A DNA stretch of 64,000 nucleotides from Psococerastis gibbosa (GCA_963971405.1 OZ020484.1:10354001-10418000); one strand, 5' to 3'. Positions 1-12,220 are shown, numbered from the stretch's first letter. Notes: a model not told the origin generated them from the letters alone. Made by a program: numbers and translations.

Positions 1-204
1 TTAACCTTTTTTAAAGGGGGAAAAAAAACTTGTTTGCTTTCTACAACTTAACTACAAGGGATACGCAGGTTGCATACCCTACAATCTACATCACAACCAG
101 TTTTTAGTTAAGCTATAGGATTAGGATTATAAAAATCCCGCGAAGTCTAGATTTTCTAGATCCTCTAATTATTGATTTCCAATTTATCTGTAGTAAATTT
201 ATAA

Positions 205-300
205 GGAAAGCTTTGTGATGGTCAAAATTTTCGACTTCGAGATTTCAACGGTTTTACACGTTTTGAGGTCCCATAATAAAAAAATATACATATGGTAGAG
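205..300 (-). repeat. Family C fragment
   Basis: TATAAGGAAAGCTTTGTGAT, GAGATTTCAACGGTTTTACA, CGTTTTGAGGTCCC. Confidence 0.7.
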
Positions 301-814
301 GCGGCGCGAATCATAGGTACAAATACAATACAATATTATAAAGAGGATCAGTATTAAATACCAAATTTTGATACAGCCAGTGCAGTGGAGACTGGAGACA
401 GGCAAGAGTTATGGGAGGTCGTGAGGCGTCATGGTTTAGGGGCGTAATTTGTGAGGCACATTCCTGACCGTGACTCATCCTCTTGAATCCCCAGGCGGCC
501 CTTCTATGTTTTTGGTCAGGATTATGAAACTACACAAGTTTTGGCCAACCCTAAGCACCCCCTGTTCATTAATGTGACTGTTCGGGTCTGTTCCCGTCTT
601 TTTCAAGTTCATTTGGTGACCCAATCCACTGATGTCATAGATTTTTTTATGGAATAGAAAACATTCAGAATCAACCTAACACTTAATCATCTGTCGTGAT
701 CCCCAAATTTTACTTATTACGCGTTTTGTCAAGACTGTATTCATAAATTAATTTGAAATAATTTTCACAATTTCCTTTTATTGCTTTCCTTTTTATAAGT
801 AAGTATAAACGAAG
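301..814. other. No feature recognised
   Basis: Between two family C fragments. No ORF, hairpin or repeat that I could match within the window. Confidence 0.5.
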
Positions 815-985
815 ATGAGTGATGATCGACATTTTTGATTTCTAGATTTCAGTGCGGATTTACACGTTTTGAGGCCCCAGAAAATATTAAAAGTGGGTTT
901 TACGAAATGTCTGTGCGTCGATTTGTGGGCAAACTACTCAGTGGATTTCGAGGAAATTTGGAATAGAACATTTGAGCAAAACAGC
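815..985 (-). repeat. Family C fragment, degenerate
   Basis: GATTTACACGTTTTGAGGCC, TTTTACGAAATGTCTGTGCG, GGGCAAACTACTCAGTGGAT. Confidence 0.65.
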
Positions 986-1254
986 ATACAGCATATGGTA
1001 TGAGCATTGGGAAAGGCAAAACAATGTACAAATTAACGTTACACAGCATTGAGAAACCAAGTCCCAATTTAGTGAGCCGGCCCCTTAAATTGCGGCAACT
1101 GCACTACTGCACATTGCACACGATCAATAAACATTTAACATAGTCAACAGGACGTCCTACTTATGTTCATATTTCTCTCTGGGGTTGTACTGTTACTGAA
1201 AATAAAATCAAGTTTCAACAACAACCACCATAGTATGTTTCCCCCAGGTATGGT

Positions 1255-1590
1255 CCATGCAGGGACGGATCCAGCCAATTTTGGATGGGGGGGGGGGGTA
1301 AAGTTGTGGGTCAAAATAGTACGTACCTATTTAGCACATACTAAATTGGTGTAACATAGATATATTCCATGAACTAGTAAATAGCATTAGGAGGAAAGCC
1401 ATACATCATGCGTTATAATACCATTACTATACGTTATTATACCACTTGTAGCAACTTTGTTAAAATTGGAGTGTTTCCGTTTATAATTTATTATAATATG
1501 TATTTGCTTATTTAAAAATAATAATATTAAATTGGAGCGTAATAAATTAACTTACAACCGATTTACTAAATTAGGGGGGGGGGCTCCCCC
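1255..1590. repeat. G-tract-flanked repeat, copy 1
   Basis: GGACGGATCCAGCCAATTTT then a G run (about 11), an A+T-rich interior with GTCAAAATAGTACGTACC, and GATTTACTAAATTA before a second G run. The same layout recurs at 10088-10256. Confidence 0.65.
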
Positions 1591-2221
1591 CTGTATCGGT
1601 CCATGGCTCATGCTCTGATAATAAAAGTCATTCATTTTGCCAAGTGACTCAGAGGTCAGAACACCTAGTCTGTGTGCAACTGCAACTGGTGCATAATGAG
1701 AGCACGTGCAGTTTTCCTTCGATCTTGACCTGATTCCTATCATTCTTCGACTAGACATCTGGCTACACTGCATAATATAGGTACGGTCACATTATATACA
1801 ATAGAAATACGTACAATAGGTATTGCTATACAGGTAGGAAAAGTACCCAACAAACTAACAAAGAGAAAAGAACAAGGCGACGTTCCTTCAGCCGAAAATG
1901 AGCGTATGGCTTTAAACTTATCATGTATCGGAATGCTGCCCACTCCAACTCAACGAGGGCTATGAGAAATGAAGATGACTCTTACACGTTCTGGAATCAT
2001 GAAACAACTATCAACAGACCACTATTAAAACAGAACCCCCAAGCAATTAGATAAGTTAATCACAACATGGCTTAATTTTCTGCCTGAGTAGTCTTGGGAC
2101 TCGTTTGAGACTTCAGTGCAACTCTTCACAGTGCAACCAGGAATTAAAGATTCCTTTATTTCATAAACATAGGATGCTATAAGTCAACTGAACACATGGT
2201 TTTAATGTCCTATGCTAAGCA
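1591..2221. other. No feature recognised
   Basis: Short chance ORFs only; no splice-bounded frame or repeat match. Confidence 0.5.
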
Positions 2222-2421
2222 GCGGGACATGTAGAGTAGCGGTACGGACTCTGACTTTCCCCCGAAAGGTTGTTGGTTCGAGTCTTACACTTCCTACATT
2301 TTCTGGCCATGCTTCGAAGGGCATGTAAAGCAGGGGGTCCCGGGTCTTCCTAGTTGAGTGTAAGAGAGGGCTTTAAAGCCCTAACTCCGCTAGGTTGGCT
2401 TAGCAATAGAACAAAAAAGTC
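2222..2421 (+). repeat. tRNA-derived SINE, family A
   Basis: GGACATGTAGAGTAGCGGTA (box A-like) and GGTTGTTGGTTCGAGTC (box B GGTTCGANTC) make a tRNA-like head. The body has CATGCTTCGAAGGGCATGTA and the 3' end CGCTAGGTTGGCTTAGCAAT then AGAACAAAAAAGT. Confidence 0.85.
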
Positions 2422-2732
2422 AATATTTATTTATTTATTTAAGCATACTCGTAAAAAAAATTTGTTTACTACGGTCGCCGCCATTGCTTACATTGTTTGT
2501 TTTGTTTGTTTCAGGCTTCCCCCAGAACTTTATTTGACTACAAAGTTCAAAAGCACTGTTATCATTCATTAATTAACGATTAAATTTCTAAATTGTACTG
2601 TAGATATAAATAATTTTTTTTTATTATTCACAATATTCCATGTATCACAGGCTGTTGTGGGAGCGAGTTTAAATTCGTATATGCCTCGTGAAACGTACAT
2701 TTAAAAGAGACTATGTTCTATGTGTATGTATA

Positions 2733-2915
2733 TATATTTATTGGCTTCAATGGCAAGGTGGTAACGTGCTTGTACTTGTGCGAGTCTCTGCGCGCCATAC
2801 GATCGGAGACGTGTCGTAGCTCAGCACAAGTATTTATTTACTCATTGAGGCGACTGAAGAGGTCTATCGGATACATTCATTAAATTGTTTGTATGCGATC
2901 AACCTTTAAAAAAAA
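2733..2915 (+). repeat. SINE-like repeat, family B
   Basis: TTCAATGGCAAGGTGGTAAC, GATCGGAGACGTGTCGTAGC and GGATACATTCATTAAATTGT with an A-rich tail. Six copies in this window share these blocks. No convincing tRNA box B, so the head type is undetermined. Confidence 0.75.
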
Positions 2916-2916
2916 A

Positions 2917-2968
2917 GTCAATACCACATTTACTATGCAATATTGACGTAGGTGGAATATGCGCCTTA
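2917..2968. repeat. Solo end of an AGGCG-type palindromic foldback
   Basis: Contains GTCAATACCACATTTACTAT and ends ATTGACGTAGGTGGAATATG then CGCCTTA, the same as the right end of the element at 4688-5116. It abuts the A-rich tail of a SINE; the partner arm is missing. Confidence 0.65.
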
Positions 2969-3289
2969 TAAACGGGCCATGACTATGCAGTTAGTATGAT
3001 TTTTCGTTGAAATTTTGAATTTGGCGGAATTTTTATAGTATAGCATGGTCGCCTGTTGTCCCATATTTTTAATGATGTTGTCAATGCCTGTGTTAATGCA
3101 ATTATTGGAAAAGGAAGTGTTTCATTTTCCCGAGAAAAAAAAACCGGTTTAAATAATGCTCCTACTAGGAGATTATTTTTAAACTTAACCTGGGATTAAA
3201 AATGTACAACCCGACCACAATGGGGTTCATTTGTGGCGTCATTTTGTAGATGGCAGCACCAGTTGCAATGATATCAAAGCGTTGATTTT

Positions 3290-3600
3290 TCCATATGCCT
3301 CAATACTATTTTAAAATGATTTTTAATTACGTATTATTTTAAAGTGATATTTTTCTATAAATCATGGAGAATATTAAATTAAATATTAAATATAATTAAA
3401 TATTAAATTATATGCACAGAAATAAGGTCCAGGCATAGTAAAAATATTATAAAAAATATTAAAATAATTAATTAGATCCTAAGAGCTTAGTTTTCGCATG
3501 CAAACGGCGGCCATTTTGAATAATATGGATATCGGTTTGTCGTCAGCGAACCTAGTGACCAAAACTGTCCCTACAGAACCTCATAGGATGGCACTATGGA
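3290..3600. repeat. Dispersed repeat D, copy 1
   Basis: TAAAAATATTATAAAAAATA, GCAAACGGCGGCCATTTTGA, ATAATATGGATATCGG and CTAGTGACCAAAACTGTCCC match 13389-13560 in reverse orientation. Confidence 0.7.
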
Positions 3601-3849
3601 ACACTTTGTTTATTCGATTTTTAAAAGTGTTCCTAGTGGTCGGGTAGTAAGCAAGGTAATTTTACAATGGAATGTGATATTCAAAATTGTTTGGTTTACA
3701 TTCTTAGCCCCAGGAATAAGTTATGTTAAACGCCTACCTACTTCACTATACGATGGCTGATACAATTTTATTATCGTTCGTCGGATCAGGCCTAACTCAC
3801 TAGATCACGTTTGGGCCAAGGTATTGCCTTGATTTTAATGCAGTTGTCG

Positions 3850-4175
3850 CTCACACATCAAAACATTAAAAATCATGACAGTCCCAAGTCTATATTTAGA
3901 TGCATTTTACATATCTTAAAGCCTGAGGTGTGGGGGGAAATTTGAACAAAACGGGGACACCCACGAGGCAACGGGGAGACCTTGTAAAGCCAGCACCACG
4001 CACAGCCGAGTGTGAGCGACTGGATCCTATACTACAAGGTTATGCCTACCTTAGAAAACTCACGATTGAACTGAGAGCGGCGAGAAATGCTACTAACTTC
4101 CCTATATTGATTTGAGACCATCTCTTAGAGAAAGCTTTCTACGCTGTCACTGAGGCACTATCACAATGACAATGA
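3850..4175 (+). pseudogene. Decayed copy of the same retrotransposon C-terminal fragment
   Basis: Closely similar to the 46.3-46.6 kb fragment in opposite orientation (RQRGDLVKPAPRTAECERLD, then AYLRKLTIELRAARNATNFP), but with internal stops and frame shifts around 3910-3930. Confidence 0.65.
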
Positions 4176-4687
4176 CAGGACTATCTGATTTTGACGATTT
4201 TACTTTGTACTTTCTTGTTAATTACTTGCTGATTACTTGATTGTACACTTTAACAGATATATATATATTTATTTATAGGCTAATGCGCGATCCCTGGAAG
4301 GTAAGATGATGGGAAATGCGATACAACGCAAAAACGCACCATTTAAATAAAATAATGTTAAGTATTGAAACAGTAAATGACCAGTGAAGACTGAAGACGC
4401 TCCCACCACGCCATTCATTCAGATCAGCTTCAAGCTTCATATAATGCCAGCGGCCGAGGAGCAAAATTTAGCAGTGACTCACTCGATGCGTGGCAATACC
4501 AGATCCAAGGCCATCTTGTCGCCAAGGAACCAAAAGACATGGAACAACCCTGCTGAGGTCAATAGTCACAGGAATGGGCGGCATACACTCATGGCGTGAG
4601 AGTCATCCGGTGACGCGGCCGGAATGCAGAATGGTACCCCGTCCCCAGCCCATTGGCAGAGGACTACCACGATATGGCACTCCGATA

Positions 4688-5116
4688 AGGCGCATATTCC
4701 AACTACGTCAATAGTGATAGTAAATGTAGTATTGACGGAAATTTCAATTTTTCATTGATACACGCCATTCCACTGGTTTTTCCAACTATTGATCACTTTT
4801 CTTCTAATGACACGTATGCGCCAAATTTTTGAATTTTTGTTTGTATTTGTTTTAATATAACCTAATAATAGTAGGAGATCCGAAGTAAGATCGACCTTCA
4901 CCGATCTGTTTAATGGATGAAAACTGGTTTATAAACAATCTATTAAAATGTTTGTACTTAACATATTCCATGACGCCATTTTAGTTTGTTATTGTTTGCA
5001 GCGCGTGATTTTACTCTACGATCATTGATCAATTTCAACTATGGCATAGAGTAAAATTCAAATTTCGGTCAATACTACATTTACTATCACTATTGACGTA
5101 GGTGGAATATGCGCCT
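4688..5116. repeat. AGGCG-type palindromic foldback, CATATTCCA-end variant
   Basis: Arms AGGCGCATATTCCAACTACG...AATAGTGATAGTAAATGTAG pair with the reverse complement at 5052-5116. The core shares AATCTATTAAAATGTTTGTA and GATCATTGATCAATTT with the composite elements at 11.0, 28.7, 37.4, 39.7 and 42.9 kb, although the arms are different. Confidence 0.85.
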
Positions 5117-5714
5117 AACACATATTCCGGATAACTGGCTGACTTCGTGTTCTTTGGTGCCTTACTGTATTGTTCAAGAATAAAGTGATGGAAAGGGTGG
5201 GCAGAGTAAAAAAAATGCGGAATTGCATGATAAGCCTACCTTTCAAAAGATTACAATCAAGAACACACAAAAATACAATACAATACAAAAATAAGGAATG
5301 GTAGTACGGACTGGAAGGACAGTGAACACCTCTTTTCAAAACAATTAAATTGAATCAAAAGCCTAGTTAGGGCCAAAATACTGATTAATAAAATAATGCT
5401 TATTAGTAATCCCAACCATATACCATAAACCATAAAGGGCAAATAATTAATTGATTAATGCAATAAAACTAAAATTAAATAATATCTAAACGTAAACTTC
5501 GACGGCTTCGACAGTGTTTATAGTTTAATCCAAAAAGGGTAGATAGGTACTCCTCTACAGCAAAAATAAAAAACTGAACAATTTTGAATTTTCGTAAAAA
5601 CATAACTGCAGCAAAAACATTATGTTCTAAATCCTAAGGCCCGATTAATGGGCTACGTTCCTATAGCATGAAGTTAAATAGTTAAATGTCACTCGTCTCG
5701 TATGTTCAATTCGA
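5117..5714. other. No feature recognised
   Basis: A+T-rich spacer between a foldback and a SINE-like repeat. ORFs here have no protein-like features. Confidence 0.5.
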
Positions 5715-5880
5715 CTTTGGTGGTAGCGTGCTGGTACTTGTGTGAGTATCTTCACACCTTACGGTCGGAGACGTGTCGTAACTCCACACAAGTACCTATT
5801 AGGTAACTTAGTGAGGTCAATCGGATACATTCATTAAATTGTTTGTATGCGATTTAACCATTCAAAAAAAAAAAAAAAAA
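5715..5880 (+). repeat. SINE-like repeat, family B
   Basis: GGTGGTAGCGTGCTGGTACT, GGTCGGAGACGTGTCGTAAC, GGATACATTCATTAAATTGT, then an 18-base A tail. Confidence 0.78.
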
Positions 5881-6103
5881 TCTAACTAGTGTAAAGTCAA
5901 GGAATTCAGGGGGGGGGGGCTGCGGCCCCTCTGGTTATGGATCGGGGTCTAACTATCGTATTGTGCAGTTATACATAGCAATATGGAAATTGAACGTTGG
6001 ATGTTTGTAATGCTTTGATAATAGAATACATGCAGTAATTTTTCCCCATGCTTGCAAAATTTGGTTGCTTACGACTTTACTGTAGAGTTACAGGATTTTA
6101 CTA

Positions 6104-6241
6104 AGGTGGGGTTTCCACATACGTCAATGGTAAATATGGTTTTAACGTGGTAGCAGACATTTTTAGTATGTCTTTAATGTCTGCTAAAACGTCAATTTCA
6201 TATTTCTCATTGACCATTGACGTATGTGGAAACCCCGCCGT
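6104..6241. repeat. AGGCG-type palindromic foldback, short simple form
   Basis: About 138 bp. Starts AGGTGGGGTTTCCACATACG and ends with its complement. The centre is GGTAGCAGACATTTTTAG against TCTTTAATGTCTGCT. The arms carry TCAATGGTAAATATGG. Confidence 0.9.
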
Positions 6242-6667
6242 AAGTGTAGGCCAATGATGAACGTACTGTAGCATATTTAGATACTATATATATAAAGGCT
6301 TCTAGCAATCCATCAATTGAATGAATTCGTTCGTAAGAAAACTATCAACAAATAAGAATATTCTGCCTTGAGAAAACATGACTTGAACTGAACATAAAAT
6401 ATGGAGCTGAAGTATGCTAGAAACCGGGATTTATTACAATGTAGAAGAGGTGCATCGTTTGACCTTAAGAGGTCGCACCACCATAGGAATCTTCTTATGC
6501 CACATTCCTCATATATAAGGATGCAGATGGCATTTACGATAATTAGCCGGCTAAAGCAGTTACAGCCCAATACAGTACCCGCTTGAGGCATGGGTATTTT
6601 TTCTCTTGCGGTCTGATTTTTGCTGTATTTTAAAAATATTATTTGAAGAAATATAAAAATTCCGTAT

Positions 6668-7851
6668 AGCCCAGGGTAGATAATGTTTTTAAGACATTAA
6701 ATTATAGTAGAATGAAACCCATTGGAAATGGAAGATAAATTACGGGCGATCTGAGTTCGGGAGGCAGGTAGGGGTGGTTTTTAAGAGTGAGATACGGTAC
6801 ATCTTCATTTCCGACAAAACTACAAGTCCTATGGGAAAACGTCAGATAGCAAAAAGGTAGATAATGAGAAGATGTACAACTTCACATAACCTAAAATTTT
6901 ACGAGAAAAATGCCAAAAACCAAGGTTTTGGTTTTTATTTTTAACTTCCACACAAAAAAAAAATCTTACGTGAAAATTAGGGAGAACTTACTTTTTAATA
7001 TTATTAATGCACTGTAATTTTTTTAATTTAAAATAATAATTTTTTCCAACTAATTTTGACTATATATATATATGGAAAAATCACCCTAATTTTCAATCAA
7101 AAATTCTCACGTCAAAATGTCAATTTTTTTTTTTAAATGAGGTAGGATTTTTGTCCGTTGAAATCTCTATTTTCCGACGGTATAAGGAACAATATACTCC
7201 ACTGTGCAAAATTTTCGTTAAAAATGCAAAAAACCAAAAAAAATTCGGTTTGGTTTTTTGCAGTTTTTACGAAAATTTTGCACAGTGGAGTATATTGTTC
7301 TTTATGCCGTCGGAAAATAGAGATTTCAACGGACAAAAAGCTTACCTAATTTAAAAAAAAAATTGACACTTTGACGTGAGATTTTTCGATTGAAAATTAG
7401 GTTGATTTCTCCATATATAGTCCAAATTAGTTAGAAAAATTAATATTTTAAATTTAAAAAATTACAGTGCATTAATAATATTAAAAAGTAAGTTCTCCCT
7501 AATTTTCACGTAAGATTTTTTTTTGTGGAAGTTAAAAATAAAAACCAAAACCTTGGTTTTTGGCATTTTTCTCGTAAAATTTGAGGTTATGTGAAAAAAG
7601 TGTAATCATCAAAGTTGTACATCTTCTTATTATCTACCTTTTTGCTATTTGACGTTTTCCCATAGGACTTGTAGTTTTGTCGGAAATGAAGATGTACCGT
7701 ATTTCACCCTTAAAAACCACCCCTACCTACTTCCCGAACTCAGACCGCCCGTAATTTATTTTTCCATTAATGTCATATTATCGACCATTTCCAATTTATA
7801 CTATAATTTAATGTTTTTCTTCACCATTTTTCAGGGGATCTACCCTGGGCT
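6668..7851. repeat. 1.2-kb near-perfect palindrome (giant foldback)
   Basis: AGCCCAGGGTAGAT at 6668-6681 is answered by ATCTACCCTGGGCT at 7838-7851. The arms stay complementary inwards, including ACATCTTCATTTCCGAC, GACGTTTTCCCATAGGACTT, CTTGGTTTTTGGCATTTTTC and CACTGTGCAAAATTTTCG, down to a small loop near 7243. Both arms encode nearly the same 67-residue frame on opposite strands (7133-7336 minus, 7151-7354 plus), as expected of mirrored sequence and not evidence of a gene. Arm differences are scattered substitutions and small indels. No transposase is visible. Confidence 0.9.
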
Positions 7852-7984
7852 AGTAGTCCATGACGCTAATTGAATGACTCACCTTGGCATATGAAGCGAA
7901 AGCTACACTTTTCGCATATTCATAGGCGTAACAAAGGACAATGCTACACTAACACTACGAACCCATCACCATGTATTTTATAAC

Positions 7985-8240
7985 ATTTTTACCTGATCAT
8001 AGGCGACTGGGTCTGGAATTCGCGCTGGGGGAAGTAGATGGGGCTCCATTGCGCCTGCGCCCAGGGGCTCTACGGGCGCGACGCTAATTTGGCACAGCAC
8101 TATATCTGCGAGGTATCGTGTCCACGAAACAAACCAATCAGCTACACAGTCACACAGAACTTTGCCCAAAGAACCAATCGTTGCACAACACGGCACAAGT
8201 TACTTTCCGACACAAATACACAACCTTGCCCTACCACTGT
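7985..8240. promoter_or_regulatory. G+C-rich, promoter-like island
   Basis: Relative to its surroundings the stretch is G+C-rich and holds TTGCGCCTGCGCCC (NRF1-like) and CCAATCAG motifs. No exon is attached. A similar CCAATCAG...GCGCCTGCGCAC pair occurs at 26465-26490 inside the Harbinger-like element, so it may be transposon-derived. Confidence 0.2.
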
Positions 8241-8694
8241 TTCCAGAATGAGCTCTTTTTTAAATAACATGCAGTAGGCCTGCTAGGTATTTGGTGAAGG
8301 CACTGTCGAAATGTCTTGGAATATCACGTCTTGTGATTTGCTGCAGCTGTTGAATGATAAATACATTTTTATGAGGTACTGAACATATACTTAGTACGGT
8401 AACATAAAAAAATGAAGGTTCAGTACAGTAACTCCGAACAATCGTCTTCGAAATGGGAGTTGTCATTTTAAAATATATTATAATAAATATAAATACTTAT
8501 ATTGGTTCCCACCATCATTAGTGAAGCTACACGAGGAAACTTTCTTATTTATTTATTTTATTTGAACAACTTCACCAATATATTGGGCCAAAGCCCCCCC
8601 CCCCCAGGATTTCTGGTGACGTTTTGCAAGTTTTTTTTACTATCCACAATAACGGAAGGGAAATGTCCACCTAACTATTTTTTTCCACAAAACC

Positions 8695-9290
8695 AAAAAG
8701 TTTTTTGGGAAAGCAACCTGTCCGGTTTCGTTACTCAATTTAACACCTAAAACATGCCTGAAGGTAGAAATCATGGATAGAAAGGTTTCGCAGAAAAATA
8801 ATTTTTTAGTAATTTTTCATTAAAATTTAGTAATTTTTATTTTTTTACCCCCAAAAGCAAACTATCAAGGGGCAAGCGACCCCCCACATTTTATTAACAT
8901 TCATAACGTCTACAATATATGTGAATTTAAAAGAAATAGTTGGAGCCGTTTTTGAGAAATAATTTTTTAGACGTTTTTTTTTTAGTTTTTTGAGAATAAA
9001 CCCCCCCTCCCCCCCAAATTGAGTTAGCCCAAAATAATAAAAAAATGGTTCCAAGGTATGATTTTTGTGAACCTTCATGCTAAATTTCATCATTCAAATC
9101 GACCGAGTGGTTTGCTCGGAAATCGATGGACAGACAGACAGACAGACATAGCTACAGACAGGCATTTCGTAAAAAATAACTTTTTTTGGTTCCTGAGACC
9201 TCAAAACGTGTAAATCCGTTGAAATCTCGGAATCGAAAATTTCGACCATCACAAAACTTTCCTTATACTACGTATAAATTGAAAAGCAAG
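8695..9290 (+). repeat. Interspersed repeat family C (~600-700 bp), plus copy
   Basis: Begins TTTTTTGGGAAAGCAACCTG, passes through AAGGGGCAAGCGACCCCCCA and a GACAGACAGACAGACA run, and ends CTTATACTACGTATAAATTG then AAAAGCAAG. Four long copies and several fragments occur here. Non-coding. The block 'CATCAAAATCGACCGAGTAG then GACAGACA' resembles 3' regions of some non-LTR elements, but I cannot assign a class. Confidence 0.8.
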
Positions 9291-10087
9291 AAATCAACAC
9301 ATTGACCAAGTACTTTCACGAATTGGTTACTTGTACTTAAAAGTTGAATGCATAACTTCAAATTTTATTCCAAATTCTCCCGCCCCCTCCTAGAGAAATT
9401 TCTAAATTCGCGCCTGGTACGACCAGTCAGAACAGGTTCAGCAATTTGGCCGTCATGCATACTATATACAATAGAGAATGAGACGACTAGGTCGCTGAGC
9501 ATGTCAGAGTAATGAATTAGAAAATCAAAGTCTTGAGGTCCTAACGCCCCCCCCCCCCCCCACCATACCACGTCTAGAAATGTTCTTTTGACGAATAGTC
9601 GAGGCACGCTATGCATTGGAACATGGCGATGCCGTCATACTCCATAAAAATGGTAAAGACGTCTGACGTCGTTGTTATGGAGTATGGCGGCAGCATCCCC
9701 ATCCTGCTCACAAAAACAGCTCTAAGCGCGGTGGGACCGGGCCTAAGTAGCGACAACAAAGAAATAACATTGGTCAGCGCGAATTCCTAGCAAAGGTCAA
9801 TCAAGTGAAACTGGGAAGCATTTGATAAAACTAAACGGTTGTCTTGTCAAGAACCGCAAAGACAAATAAGAGGAACCCAAGCCTCCCGGCTCTCGGCCTC
9901 GACTTTCTCAGCACATCCAGACTCCAGTGACTGATGGACTTTCGCCACTTCCAGTCATCCAGGCAGTCACGCAATACTAACAAAACTAATGCCATTCAAA
10001 ACCAATGTAAATCCACAGCCATTGGCGCCGCGCCGGCTCGGCAACATTTTGGAAATGCACGAACATGAAACCTATATTATAAATGAG
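9291..10087. other. No gene recognised
   Basis: Contains a 14-base C tract near 9548 and a short inverted pair (ATGGCGATGCCGTCATACTC / GAGTATGGCGGCAGCAT, 9622-9700). Confidence 0.45.
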
Positions 10088-10256
10088 GGGCAGAGACGGA
10101 TCCAGCCCATTTGGGGGAGGGGGGGGGGTGGTTTGTTACGGGTTGTTGGTCAAAATAGAACAAACCTATTGTATGTATTGTATTATCGATTAAATAAATT
10201 AGAGTTTAATAAATTAACTTACAATAAATTTACTAAATTTGGGGGGGGGGGGGGCA
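10088..10256. repeat. G-tract-flanked repeat, copy 2
   Basis: GACGGATCCAGCCCATTTGG plus G runs, GTTGGTCAAAATAGAACAAA, and AAATTTACTAAATTT followed by a 14-base G run. Confidence 0.65.
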
Positions 10257-10794
10257 GATGCTAATAATACAATTTCTCAATTACATTTAAATAAGGTACG
10301 AGTCCATCTGTAAATCCAACAGAATCTACTGGAGACGAGTTTAATCATAATAGCCTGTGACAAATTACTTTTAACTTGTAAAGAAACAGGTCTAAGAATA
10401 TTAATAGCCTGCACTTAATCCTTGGGCTGGATAATAGGTTACAATGACAAGATAAGTATTTTACGCAACATTTAAACATCAAATCCTCAATAATTGGAAT
10501 GTGAAAGTCTGCCTAGCTATAGGCCATGCCGAGCCAAGTCAAGAACACATTCCTCATCGGATTGTCGGCGAATAGGGCTATAGGTGTGGGGACTGAGGAC
10601 TGCTATGTACTAGCAGGCTTTGCGATGTATTGAAGTAATGTCTTTCATGAAAGGGCAAAAAGAGCAAGTTAAGACCATTTTTTTTGCGAAATTTAGTATA
10701 CATACTTCATATGAGTGATTTATTCAGTCCAAGAAACTTCTATGCATACCACCCTGAGCGTGTTAAAATATTGAGAGTAAAGAAATAAATAATG

Positions 10795-10972
10795 ACTCTT
10801 TGTTCTATTACTAAGCCAACCTAATAAAGCCCTCTCTTACACTCAACTAGTAAGGCTCGGGACCGTCTGCTTTACATACCCTCCGAAGCATGGCCAGAAA
10901 ATATAGCATGTGTGGGACTCGAACCAACAAAGAAAGTCTGAGTCCGTATAGTACAACTACTCTACATGTCCT
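10795..10972 (-). repeat. tRNA-derived SINE, family A
   Basis: Complement of the family A body and head; box B appears as GACTCGAACCAACAAAG. Nearly full length; followed after ~65 bp by the composite foldback at 11040. Confidence 0.85.
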
Positions 10973-11039
10973 GACGAGAGTCTAGCAAACACTGGGCGGC
11001 AGATATCACAAGGAATAATATTATTGCACCTAGTACATT

Positions 11040-11435
11040 GGCGCGGTTTCCACCGACCTGCAAGTGCAAATTACAAATACGGTGACGTGGTAGCAGACAT
11101 TCAAGACTTAGGCGGGGTTTCCGACGACCTCTCATTGCAGAATGCACATGACATTGACGGAAATTTGAATTTTTCTTTTTATAGTAATCTATAAAAAAAG
11201 GTTTGCACTTAACATATCCCATGAAGCCATTTTTTAATTTTAATTTTAATTTGTTTGTTTGTGATTTTACTCTATGATCATTACTCAATTTTAACTATGG
11301 CATAGAGTAAAACAAAAATTTCCGTCAATGTCATTTGCATTCTGTGGTCGGTGGAAACCCCGTCTAAGTCTTGAATGTCTGCTACCACATCACCGTATTT
11401 GTAATTTGCACTTGCAGGTCGGTGGAAACCGCGCC
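11040..11435. repeat. Composite palindromic foldback (palindrome within palindrome)
   Basis: Outer ends GGCGCGGTTTCCACCGACCT and complement. The outer arms close at GTAGCAGACATTCAAGACTT, and there a second palindrome opens with AGGCGGGGTTTCCGACGACC around an A+T-rich core. It lies about 65 bp from a minus-strand SINE. Confidence 0.9.
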
Positions 11436-11776
11436 TTATTAGGCTAACATTCTTCAGAGAATGTGCAAATAAATCAATCTTTGTTTAAAATATAAATCAT
11501 CTTGCCGATGGGACGTTTGACGTTTGTCCCCCCCCCCCCCCTTAGGCTATACCTAAATGAATTTTCATCCGACTTTTTGTACCACAGGGTAGCTTAACTG
11601 AATAGCTCAATAACTTCATGGTGAGAAAATAAATATTTCTGCGGTTTTAAACTGTTGGCCTAACCGTTACTGTCCCCCTTAGAAGGATATTATTTGTGAT
11701 AAAATGAAGATAGATTCCACATAGTTATTCATTTATTGCAAAATACTCGTAGGCCTAATTACAAATAATTACTCAA

Positions 11777-11959
11777 TTAATGTTTAATAAGAATAATATT
11801 TTCAAAGGTCTTTAGTCCATCCTTTTCATTCATTAAAACTTTCATTATCTCATTTTTCCATTCATCTAGTATGCCTACAGGCTCTTTGCGGTGAACAAAT
11901 TCTACTGAGGCATTCTTTAATACTTTTACTAGCAGAAAATCGAATGCTAAATTTAGCAT
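11777..11959 (-). CDS. Short unidentified ORF
   Basis: 60 codons with an in-frame TGA two codons before the ATG. The peptide (VHRKEPVGILDEWKNEIMKV and flanks) has protein-like composition but no recognisable family or splice partner. It could be a gene remnant or chance. Confidence 0.2.
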   Translation of the reverse strand: MLNLAFDFLLVKVLKNASVEFVHRKEPVGILDEWKNEIMKVLMNEKDGLKTFENIILIKH

Positions 11960-12109
11960 TTTTCATCCGCTTGAACCTTCTAATTTGCATTGTCTAATTT
12001 ACTTAGTTCACTTGTTTACAAACCATGATACAGCTAGTAGGTAGACCAAATACGGCGTTGAGGTACAAAACATAAATTGTGTCTTCGCGTTGGTACCTAT
12101 ATTAATAGG

Positions 12110-12220
12110 CTATTGTCGTATGTGCGTGGTGGTAAGAAAAAAATTATAACTGCGTGGGATTTTTGGTATTAAATATTGTCGTATGTTCGTGGTGGTAAGA
12201 AAACTAATAGTAACTGCATG
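12110..12220. repeat. Short tandem duplication
   Basis: ATTGTCGTATGTGCGTGGTG then GTAAGAAA at about 12113 and again at about 12174 with GTTCGTGG; unit about 61 bp. Confidence 0.75.

Noticed and set aside
2222-2290. Functional tRNA gene at the SINE A head
   Set aside because: Box A and B are present, but no cloverleaf with acceptor stem can be drawn, and the sequence continues into the repeat body found in six places.
7133-7354. Two near-identical 67-residue ORFs on opposite strands
   Set aside because: They are mirror images created by the palindrome at 6668-7851, A/T-rich and without domain features; not treated as genes.
9115-9155. GACA microsatellite as an independent feature
   Set aside because: It is a fixed internal block of family C, present at the same place in the other copies.
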